Below are positions 7,005-12,682 of a stretch of 15,862 bases of DNA, in pieces. The first letter of the stretch is position 1. Each line of letters starts with the position of its first letter. A program made the position numbers and the translations under genes. Source of the stretch: JAWLCQ01 sp041687095 (GTDB lineage Bacteria > Planctomycetota > Phycisphaerae > SM23-33); assembly GCA_041687095.1 (NCBI GenBank), contig JAWLCQ010000112.1, forward strand, positions 1-15,862, read 5' to 3'. The notes below the pieces were generated by a model. The model saw only the letters and a program-made list of their open reading frames with translations. It did no database searches and was not told the DNA's origin.

Positions 7005-7513
7005 GGTATCCGTTCACGCGCTGCAGTGCGGGGTTTGAAGAGGACGCATGGCATCCGAACCTCCCCACCGACCCCGCGTCGGTGGTAGGCGGCTATCGAC
7101 TACCTCGCAGGCCCCCACGGGTCTCTTGCTTCTTCTTCTTCTTTTCCCCCACCGACCCCGCGTCGGTGGTTTAAACGGCTCTCGACTACGGCGGGGGCGC
7201 GACGGGCCCGCGGTTCGTCCGCGGCGGTCGGTGATCCCGTAGTAGGGAAGCCGGCTTACCACCGACGCGGGGTCGGTGGGGAGCAGGAGAGGAATGGGCG
7301 GGAGCCGCCGCTGTAGTTGAGAGCCGCTTACCACCGGCACGGGGCCGGTGGGGAGAAGAAGAGGCAAGCGCCACGGGGCCGGTGGGGAAAGAGGCAAGCG
7401 CCGCAGTCAACACGGGGGCTGGTGGGCAGAGGGAGCCCCCAAGGCGCCTGGGGTTCGACAGGTCCCTTTTCTTCACGCCTTCGCTGCCGTTTTCGAAGGC
7501 GGGAACGGTTACC
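7005..7513. repeat. Modular hairpin element, copy B
   Basis: This 509-bp element is homologous to the reverse complement of copy A. Its ends, GGTATCCGTTCACG (7005-7018) and CGGGAACGGTTACC (7500-7513), form an imperfect inverted repeat (12 of 14). Hairpins with 8-bp stems and 5-nt loops lie at 7065-7085, 7149-7169, 7259-7279 and 7331-7351. The last has stem CCACCGGC/GCCGGTGG, a paired A-to-G and T-to-C change relative to the others. A pyrimidine tract precedes the second hairpin and tags resembling GGCTCTCGACTAC recur. About 110 bp more than copy A comes from an extra hairpin unit and partial duplications around GAGGCAAGCGCC. The right-end hairpin pairs CGCCTTCG (7476-7483 region) with CGAAGGCG (7494-7501). 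No gene is seen; open frames here run through the repeats. Confidence 0.85.
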
Positions 7514-7543
7514 GGAAACGACGGTCGCGCGGGATCGGCGGGC

Positions 7544-10291
7544 CTACTCCTCCGCCGCGTCCATCTCGCTGACGGTGCGGAAGTACTCCTCGACCTGGCG
7601 GCGGTACTCGGGGGAGACGTCCCGGGCGCGGGACTCGTAGAGTTCGCGGGTGTCGTCGGACTGGAGGTCCTCGCTGCCGCGGACGTTCTCGCCCGTCCCG
7701 TCGCGGCCCTGCTGGAGGCGGAGGTTGCCCGGGGCGGGGGTGTTGCCCTCGCGGGCGCGGGCGACCGCGCCGCTGTCCCGCCGGCGGCGGGCGGTGTCGA
7801 GGGTCTCGCGGTAGCGCTCGACGAAGGCCTGGAGCTGGGGCTCGGTCATCCCGAGGTCCTGGAGCAGTTCGGGGTCCACCGTCCCGTCGCGGAGCTGCGC
7901 GTCCAGTTCGTCGATGACCCGCCCGACGCTCTCGATGGGGTCGTCCTCGGGCGGCGTGTCCCGGTCGAGGCGGTCGGGCTCGTCCACCTCGCCGCGCTCG
8001 TCGGTCGACCCGCCACTGGCGTCCCCGCCGCTCTGTCCGGACGTGTTGCCCCCCCCGCCGGTCCCGGCCCCTTCGCCCTGTCCCTGCCCCTCGCCTTGGC
8101 CCTGGCCCTCGCCCTGGCCTTGCCCCTCACCCTGTCCCTGTCCTTCGCCCTGCCCCTGCCCTTCGCCTTGGCCCTGTCCCTCGCCCTGTCCCTGCCCTTC
8201 GCCTTGGCCCTGGCCCTCACCCTGGCCTTGCCCTTCGCCCTGCCCCTCGCCCTCCCCCTCGCCCTCCCCCTCGCCTTGTCCCTGTCCTTCGCCTTCGCCC
8301 TGCTGTCCGGCGTCCTGGGGGGCGCCTGGCTCGCCCGGTCCGGGTGGTCCCCCGGGCAGTCCGCCGTCGGGGGGCGGGGATCCGCCGTCGTCGGGCGGGG
8401 GCGGTTGCCCGCCGTCGTCGATGGGTGCGTCGGGGTCGCGCGGGTCGTTCCCGTTGGGGTTCCCGGGCGTGTCGGGATCGGCCGGCGCGGCGGGGTCTTG
8501 GGGATTCTGGGGATTCTCGGCCTCCTCCTGCTCCCGCCGCAGCCGCTCCTCGATGCGTTCCAGGAGGTCCCCGTCCCCGCGGGCGAGTTCGATCAGCTCC
8601 TGCGCGGGGTCGCCCTCGATGGCGGGGGGGCCGTCGCCCTCGGCGGGGCGGGGGGCGGCGGGGCTCTCGCTCTGTTCGGTGCGGCGGCGGAGGGCCTCGG
8701 CCTCGGCGGCCTGCTGGGCGAGGGCGTCGGCGTCGGGGGCTTGGATGACGAGTTCGAACGTTTCGCTCCGCCCCAGCCCCCCGATCGTCCCGTCGCTCTG
8801 GGGGCAGAAGTCGCGGGCCTCGACGTGGCAGGTGACGGTGTCCCCGGGGCGCCCGAGGGTGGCGACGGCGCGGACGGCCTCGATGTCGCGGGCGGGCGAT
8901 CCGGGCAGGGTCCCCTCGCTCAGCGGGAGGCGGACCGTCTTGTCGCCCCGCGCGCAGACCAGGTGCACCGCCCCCACGCCGAAATCGTCGCTCGCCAGCC
9001 CCGCCAGGCGGAGGGCCTCGTTGAGGGGCAGTTCCACGCGGCCGAGGGGCTCGGTGAGCCGCACCCGCGGGGCCGCGTCGGGGAGGGTCCGCACGCCGAA
9101 CCAGTCGGTCTCCCCGCGGATCATCGGGTGCGTGCCGCGGTACTCCAGGCGGTAGCGGTCGTCGGCGGTGACGACGAACTCGCCCGACATGCGGTTGCCC
9201 TCGGGGCGCAGGATGACGGGCGGGGCGGACTCGAAGACCAGCGTCGCCCCGCTGAGTTCGACGTTGGTCTCCGCGTCGAGGCGGACGCGCGTGCCCGCGA
9301 GGGCCTCGATGGCGGGCACGTCGGAGACCGTCCGCCCGCGGGGCGTGTAGGCGGGCCAGTCCAGCGTCACGCGAACGGACCGGGTGGCGGGGATCGGGAG
9401 CACCTGCAGCGTGTGCACGCCGGTATCGGCGTCGCCGCACTGCACGTGGAAGCTGGCGGTGCGGTGCTCGTCGGCCCCCGCGCTGGGCCAGATCGCCAGG
9501 TAGCGCCGCCATCCGCCCTCGCCCTCCCCGATGCAGCGCATCTCGAAGGTGTCCCCGTCGAGGTAGCGCTGCCCATCGCGGCTGATGCGGAGCGTCGCGG
9601 GGCCCTCGGGGTGGCGGATGTCGACCTCGAAGCGGACGGGCTGTCCCGTCAGGGCCACGCCCTCGCCCGACGGGTCGGGGGCCACCAGGGCCAGGCGCGT
9701 GCGGGTGGGGGCGGGGACGGCGTCGTCGCCCAGTGCGCGGCGGAGCGAGGGGAAGACCGACTTGGGGCTCAGCGCCGCGTACAGCCCGAACCCCAGCAGG
9801 GCGGCGGCGAAGACGATCCCGCTGACGCGGAGCGAGCGGGTCGCGACGGCCGACTCGACGTCGGTGTCGTAGGCTTCCTGGGCGGCGCGGCGCTTGATGG
9901 CGGCGACGGCGGCGCGCTCGACGGAGCCCGCCCCGCCCTCGAGCTGCAGCGCGGCCGTCAGGTCGTTGCGGAAGTCCGGGTGCGCCTGCTCGATCAGCCG
10001 CGCGGCGTACAGGTCGTTCACCCGCCGCAGCAGCGGCAGGACCACCATGCCCGCGGTCAGGCCCGCGACGGTGAGCCCGTAGAGCCACCGCAGCACCGCC
10101 CGCGTTCCGCTGGACAGCCCCCCGGGGACGAGGTGGTCGGCGACGACGATGGCGAGCAGGAGGGCGGCGGCCACGCCCAGCACGAGCAGCACCGCCCCCC
10201 CGACCGCCACCAGCCGCAGGCGGCCCTTGGTCATGCGGAGCACGTACTCGATAAACAGTTCGCTGTCCGTCCTGGCGGATGGCTCGGGCAT
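7544..10291 (-). CDS. Large membrane-anchored DUF4175-like protein with Gly-Glu-Gly-Gln repeat
   Basis: This 915-aa protein resembles the large DUF4175-like envelope proteins of planctomycetes; its function is unknown. The ATG at 10291 has GGGGAGG 7 nt upstream. Hydrophobic segments lie at about residues 27-51, 69-88 and 157-174. Between the second and third is the motif VNDLYAARLIEQAHPDFRND followed by LTAALQLE, typical of this family in my recollection. After the third come SPKSVFPSLRRAL and APTRTRLALVAPD, then beta-rich, probably Ig-like segments to about residue 535. A charged helical stretch (ERIEERLRREQEEAE) is followed by a Pro/Gly/Asp-rich linker, a Gly/Glu/Gln repeat (about 663-742) and an acidic helical C-terminus ending SPEYRRQVEEYFRTVSE. 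The bulk probably lies outside the membrane. Relatives often neighbour MoxR/DUF58/Bat-type genes, but none are in this window. Its stop is 31 bp from element B. Confidence 0.8.
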   Translation of the reverse strand: MPEPSARTDSELFIEYVLRMTKGRLRLVAVGGAVLLVLGVAAALLLAIVVADHLVPGGLSSGTRAVLRWLYGLTVAGLTAGMVVLPLLRRVNDLYAARLIEQAHPDFRNDLTAALQLEGGAGSVERAAVAAIKRRAAQEAYDTDVESAVATRSLRVSGIVFAAALLGFGLYAALSPKSVFPSLRRALGDDAVPAPTRTRLALVAPDPSGEGVALTGQPVRFEVDIRHPEGPATLRISRDGQRYLDGDTFEMRCIGEGEGGWRRYLAIWPSAGADEHRTASFHVQCGDADTGVHTLQVLPIPATRSVRVTLDWPAYTPRGRTVSDVPAIEALAGTRVRLDAETNVELSGATLVFESAPPVILRPEGNRMSGEFVVTADDRYRLEYRGTHPMIRGETDWFGVRTLPDAAPRVRLTEPLGRVELPLNEALRLAGLASDDFGVGAVHLVCARGDKTVRLPLSEGTLPGSPARDIEAVRAVATLGRPGDTVTCHVEARDFCPQSDGTIGGLGRSETFELVIQAPDADALAQQAAEAEALRRRTEQSESPAAPRPAEGDGPPAIEGDPAQELIELARGDGDLLERIEERLRREQEEAENPQNPQDPAAPADPDTPGNPNGNDPRDPDAPIDDGGQPPPPDDGGSPPPDGGLPGGPPGPGEPGAPQDAGQQGEGEGQGQGEGEGEGEGEGQGEGQGQGEGQGQGEGQGQGEGQGQGEGQGQGEGQGQGEGQGQGEGQGQGEGQGQGEGAGTGGGGNTSGQSGGDASGGSTDERGEVDEPDRLDRDTPPEDDPIESVGRVIDELDAQLRDGTVDPELLQDLGMTEPQLQAFVERYRETLDTARRRRDSGAVARAREGNTPAPGNLRLQQGRDGTGENVRGSEDLQSDDTRELYESRARDVSPEYRRQVEEYFRTVSEMDAAEE
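8068..8303 (-). repeat. Coding tandem repeat (Gly-Gln-Gly-Glu-Gly-Gln, 18-bp period)
   Basis: This in-frame repeat lies inside the DUF4175-like gene and encodes about 80 residues alternating Gly with Glu or Gln. The main period is six residues (18 bp), with about eight copies of GQGEGQ. Gly, Glu and Gln codons vary at third positions between copies, so the protein sequence is kept more uniform than the DNA. The product would be a flexible acidic spacer. Confidence 0.9.
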
Positions 10292-10324
10292 ACGGCGACC
10301 TCCCCGGCAGAGCCGACACTCCTC

Positions 10325-10353
10325 ATTCTAAGAAGATGCTTGAGAGGTGTAAA
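10325..10353 (-). promoter_or_regulatory. Putative sigma70-like promoter of the DUF4175-like gene
   Basis: Read on the minus strand, TTTACA (10353-10348) and TAGAAT (10330-10325) are 17 bases apart; each matches consensus at five of six positions. Transcription would begin near 10318, giving a leader of about 27 nt before the ATG at 10291. Confidence 0.6.
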
Positions 10354-10426
10354 GGTTCCCCGCCCGCGCGGGTGCACGACCGTATGTGCGCAGTACCCCC
10401 TGCCGTGGGGTCCGGTCAGAGGAAGG

Positions 10427-10562
10427 GGAGAGAAAGGGATTGCACAGATTGATGGGATTACACAGATGAGATCATGTCCATCGAAGGCTGCGCCGGCGCG
10501 GAGGACGCGCGGCCTACTTCCATCTGTGTAATCTCTTAAATCTGCGTAATCCCCCTCTCTCC
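10427..10562. repeat. Long imperfect inverted repeat (GGATTACACAGAT type)
   Basis: Arms of about 40 nt, 10427-10469 and 10521-10562, are largely complementary. Each carries two related words: GGATTACACAGATG and a GATTNCNCAGATT variant. A central segment of about 50 nt contains the palindrome GCGCCGGCGC. The AT-richer composition contrasts with the flanks. It lies between the DUF4175-like gene promoter and the DUF1328-like gene. No coding sequence is evident from 10292 to 10694. Confidence 0.8.
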
Positions 10563-10623
10563 GGCCCCAATGGCCGGACCGTACGTTGCATGCAGGAACC
10601 GTCGCGCCCTGCCCGCGCGCGCC

Positions 10624-10657
10624 GCGACGCCCCGCGGGTCACCCCACGGGGCGTCGC
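10624..10657 (-). terminator. Possible hairpin terminator of the DUF1328-like gene
   Basis: GCGACGCCCCG (10624-10634) pairs perfectly with CGGGGCGTCGC (10647-10657) around a 12-nt loop. It lies 38 nt beyond the stop codon of the minus-strand small membrane protein. There is no T-tract, so termination is inference from position and stem strength. Confidence 0.45.
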
Positions 10658-10694
10658 ATTCTTCCACCCATCCCCGGAAGCAGCGCCGAGGCGG

Positions 10695-10883
10695 TCACGG
10701 TGTCGTGTGTCGAGTCCGGCGGCGAAGCACGGCCGCGAGCAACAGCACCGCACAAACCCCCAGAAACACATAGAAGAGAAAGCGCCCTGCACCCTGAGCG
10801 GCGGGGGCGACCTCGGAGAAGGCGATCACCGCCGCAATGGCGGCGAGTCCCCCGAAGCCCAACGCCCATGCCAGCAGGTTCAA
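10695..10883 (-). CDS. DUF1328/UPF0391-family small membrane protein
   Basis: This 62-aa two-helix membrane protein resembles the DUF1328 family (E. coli YtjA). The match covers almost its whole length: LLAWALGFGGLAAIAAVIAF, then VAPAAQGAGRFLFYVFLGVCAVLLLAAVL and a basic tail RRRTRH. The family pattern is a W-A-containing first helix, a short A-G-A-A-type turn and a second F-F-rich helix. I place the start at TTG 10883 because AAAGGAG lies 6 nt upstream and this matches the family N-terminus. An in-frame ATG at 10907 lacks a Shine-Dalgarno sequence and is embedded at the edge of a perfect hairpin. The function of the family is unknown; some members are linked to stress conditions. It lies 116 nt after the acidic lipoprotein gene and may share its transcript. 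Confidence 0.75.
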   Translation of the reverse strand: MNLLAWALGFGGLAAIAAVIAFSEVAPAAQGAGRFLFYVFLGVCAVLLLAAVLRRRTRHTTP

Positions 10884-10906
10884 GTAACGCTCCTTTCCCG
10901 CCCCCA

Positions 10907-10932
10907 TCGCGGCCGCCCGATGGCGGCCGCGA
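10907..10932. repeat. Perfect 11-bp inverted repeat upstream of the DUF1328-like gene
   Basis: TCGCGGCCGCC (10907-10917) and GGCGGCCGCGA (10922-10932) pair perfectly around the loop CGAT. On the minus-strand transcript it lies between the lipoprotein stop and the Shine-Dalgarno sequence of the DUF1328-like gene. It could attenuate readthrough or stabilise the upstream message. Confidence 0.75.
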
Positions 10933-10999
10933 CGGGCGGGAGCGGTCTCACCGTCCCCCACGGGTCGGGCAGGGGGCGCGGTGTCATCTCGAATCGCCA

Positions 11000-11266
11000 C
11001 TAGTCGCCGAGATCGTCACCTTCCCAGGTGTTCTCCTCGATCACGCCCTCGTCCTCGAAGACCCCCTCATCCTCCATCACGTCCCGGTCGTCCGTGATGA
11101 TGCCCTCGTCGTCCTCGAAGACGCCCTCATCCTCGACGATGCCCTCATCCTCGACGACCTCGGTGTCGTCGCGGCAGCCGGTGAGGGTGACGGCCGGAAC
11201 GGCCAGCGAGAGCATGAGCAGCAGGGACATCAGCGTCAGTAGCGGTTTGCCGAAGAACGTAGTCAT
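11000..11266 (-). CDS. Small acidic lipoprotein with ED-rich repeats
   Basis: This is an 88-aa predicted lipoprotein. The ATG at 11266 has AAGGAGA 5 nt upstream. The N-terminus is a signal peptide (FFGKPLLTLMSLLLMLSLAV) ending in a lipobox LTGC, so Cys31 would be lipidated and the mature 58 residues exported. The mature part is extremely acidic and built from degenerate repeats of about ten residues, EDEG-[VI]-[FVI]-E-D: VVEDEGIVEDEGVFEDDEG, then VMEDEGVFEDEGVIEEN. It has almost no basic residues. I do not recognise a family. Cation or cell-wall interaction is possible but is only inference from charge. It precedes the DUF1328-type gene on the same strand, which suggests a small envelope or stress-related pair. 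A 14-bp perfect palindrome lies 25 nt upstream of its start. Confidence 0.82.
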   Translation of the reverse strand: MTTFFGKPLLTLMSLLLMLSLAVPAVTLTGCRDDTEVVEDEGIVEDEGVFEDDEGIITDDRDVMEDEGVFEDEGVIEENTWEGDDLGD

Positions 11267-11291
11267 CGTAATCTCCTTCACGTGCTTCCAT

Positions 11292-11305
11292 CCTGTCGAG
11301 ACAGG
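11292..11305. promoter_or_regulatory. 14-bp perfect palindrome upstream of the lipoprotein gene
   Basis: CCTGTCGAGACAGG is its own complement and lies 25 nt upstream of the lipoprotein start codon. It may be an operator or a leader hairpin. No convincing promoter hexamers could be paired with it. Confidence 0.3.
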
Positions 11306-11489
11306 CGGGGGAAGCGGGGCCGGACGCCACTGCGCCCCAGCCGCGGCCGCGCCACCGCCTGATCCATGAACCCCTTCGGTTCGGCGCTCCCCCGGGCCGC
11401 TTGCCCGATGAGCATGTCGAATGATAGGGACGGAGGGGTGGGGCGCCCCATCAGCCCTGGCGCGCAATGGGCCATCGGGGCATCCCCCA

Positions 11490-11704
11490 TGGGGCGGGCC
11501 ACCGCATCTCCGTGTTTCCGTGGCATGGGCGTCTCGCCCATGGGTCCCACGGGCATCCTGCCCGTGGCCTTTGGCGGAGAAGCCTTCGTGGATTGGGGGT
11601 GGTTGGGCTCGCCGGAGGCCGTTTTCACCTCTCGGCAGGGGCGAGACGCCCCTGCGACACACGGGCGAGACGCCCGTGCCACGGAGATGCGATGGCCCGG
11701 CCCT
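11490..11704. repeat. Composite palindromic element with inverted ends
   Basis: This element of about 215 bp carries four short hairpins: CATGGGCG/CGCCCATG near 11524-11542, CCACGGGCA/TGCCCGTGG near 11547-11566, CAGGGGCG/CGCCCCTG near 11636-11653 and CACGGGCG/CGCCCGTG near 11659-11678. Its ends are inverted copies of each other: GGGCCACCGCATCTCCGTG-like sequence on the left and the complement (CACGGAGATGCGATGGCCC) on the right. Similar GGCGAGACGCC-type repeats are common, in my recollection, in planctomycete drafts. No gene is evident from 11267 to 11774; open frames here are translations of the repeats. Confidence 0.8.
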
Positions 11705-11717
11705 AGGGGCAAACGGT

Positions 11718-11747
11718 TTGACGCGGGGGTCCCCCGCCTGCTAGCAT
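11718..11747 (+). promoter_or_regulatory. Putative promoter with palindromic spacer for the metallophosphoesterase gene
   Basis: TTGACG (11718-11723) and TAGCAT (11742-11747) are 18 bases apart. The spacer contains a palindrome overlapping the -35, GCGGGGG-T-CCCCCGC (11723-11737), which could bind a dimeric regulator. The start codon at 11775 would leave a leader of about 20 nt. Confidence 0.5.
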
Positions 11748-11774
11748 GCGGTCTTCCCGAAGTACAGGACGCGT

Positions 11775-12548
11775 ATGCTGGCGATCATCAGCGACATCCA
11801 TTCGAACATCGAGGCCCTGCGGGCGGTGATGGCGGACATCGACCGCCGCAACGTCGAGCGCATCATCTGCCTGGGCGACGTGATCGGCTACGGGCCCAAC
11901 CCCCGCGAGGCCGTCGACCTCGTCCTGCAGCGCTGCAGCGTCACCCTCATGGGCAACCACGACTTCGCCGTCATGTTCGAGCCCAACAAGTTCAACATCG
12001 GCGCCGAGGCCGCCTGCTACTGGACCCGCCAGGCCCTCGAGGACGAGCCCGACCCCGACGCGCGCAACGCCCGCTGGGGGTTCCTGGGCGTCCTGCCCAA
12101 CAAGCACGTGATGAACGGGGACGCGTACGGCATGGGGGCGCTGACGTTCGTTCACGGCTCGCCCCGGCGGCCGATCAACGAGTACGTCTTCCCCGACGAT
12201 ATCTTCAACAACCCCGGGAAGGTCAACGGCTGCTTCGACCGCTTCGAGCACCTGTGCTTCGTGGGGCACACGCACGTCCCGGGGGCGTTCCTGGAGACCC
12301 CCGACTTCTACAGCCCCGACGAGCTGGACGGCGTGTACGAGGTCACCCCCCGCCACAAGGCGGTCATCAACGTCGGGTCGGTGGGGCAGCCCCGCGACCG
12401 CGACCCGCGCGCCAGCTACGTCACCGTCGAGCCCGGCTGCGTCCGCTTCGTCCGCGTCGAGTATGATGTGGACGCCGTCGCCAAGAAGGTCTACGCCATC
12501 GGTGACCTCGACGACTACCTCGGCACCCGCCTCAAGGAAGGGCGCTAG
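11775..12548 (+). CDS. Calcineurin-like metallophosphoesterase
   Basis: This 257-aa cytoplasmic protein belongs to the YfcE/MJ0936-like branch of the calcineurin-like phosphoesterases; it has no signal peptide. All metal-binding blocks are present: SDIHSN (Asp7, His9), LGDVIGYGP (Asp35), MGNHD (Asn61-His62), FVHGSP (His127) and VGHTHVP (His165, His167). The block INVGSVGQPRDRDP (198-211) is typical of this subfamily, which often acts on phosphodiesters or protein phosphate, but the physiological substrate cannot be read from sequence. The ATG has AGGA 5 nt upstream, and the protein begins directly with the first strand (MLAIISDIHSN), so the start is secure. The yidC start lies 134 nt downstream beyond a GC-rich hairpin. 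The shared direction permits co-transcription, but a functional link to YidC is not implied. Confidence 0.93.
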   Translation: MLAIISDIHSNIEALRAVMADIDRRNVERIICLGDVIGYGPNPREAVDLVLQRCSVTLMGNHDFAVMFEPNKFNIGAEAACYWTRQALEDEPDPDARNARWGFLGVLPNKHVMNGDAYGMGALTFVHGSPRRPINEYVFPDDIFNNPGKVNGCFDRFEHLCFVGHTHVPGAFLETPDFYSPDELDGVYEVTPRHKAVINVGSVGQPRDRDPRASYVTVEPGCVRFVRVEYDVDAVAKKVYAIGDLDDYLGTRLKEGR

Positions 12549-12579
12549 TCCTCCCTGGGCCTTGACGGTATGGGCCGGA

Positions 12580-12597
12580 CGCCCCCGCCCGGGGGCG
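12580..12597 (+). terminator. GC-rich hairpin between the phosphoesterase and yidC genes
   Basis: CGCCCCC (12580-12586) pairs with GGGGGCG (12591-12597). It lies 31 nt after the metallophosphoesterase stop. There is no T-tract, so it may be a weak terminator or attenuator. No clear promoter for yidC is visible between it and the yidC start; a TTGACG at 12562 has no paired -10. Confidence 0.35.
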
Positions 12598-12682
12598 AAG
12601 GCGCGGCGCCCCGGCGGCGGAATCCCGCCCCCGGCGGGCGGCGCCCCAACGAACGATGTGGAACGACCACGAGGAGAACGCC

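Noticed and set aside
5649..7088. 479-codon plus-strand open frame across the phosphatase gene
   Set aside because: The minus frame carries a signal peptide, active-site motifs and PEP-CTERM tail; the plus frame has none and extends into element B.
3402..7351. CRISPR array suggested by the repeated 21-nt hairpins
   Set aside because: Hairpins occur in both orientations, spacers are unequal and themselves repeated, and no cas gene is present.
7382..10531. Open frame of 1049 codons on the plus strand opposite the DUF4175-like gene
   Set aside because: It mirrors the minus-strand gene in a high-GC region, has Gly/Ala/Leu-biased composition without domains, and runs into repeat element B. The minus frame has a Shine-Dalgarno site, a promoter and family motifs.
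11000..11662. 220-codon frame extending upstream of the acidic lipoprotein
   Set aside because: The extra N-terminal part is translated palindromic repeat. The ATG at 11266 has a Shine-Dalgarno sequence and begins a signal peptide.
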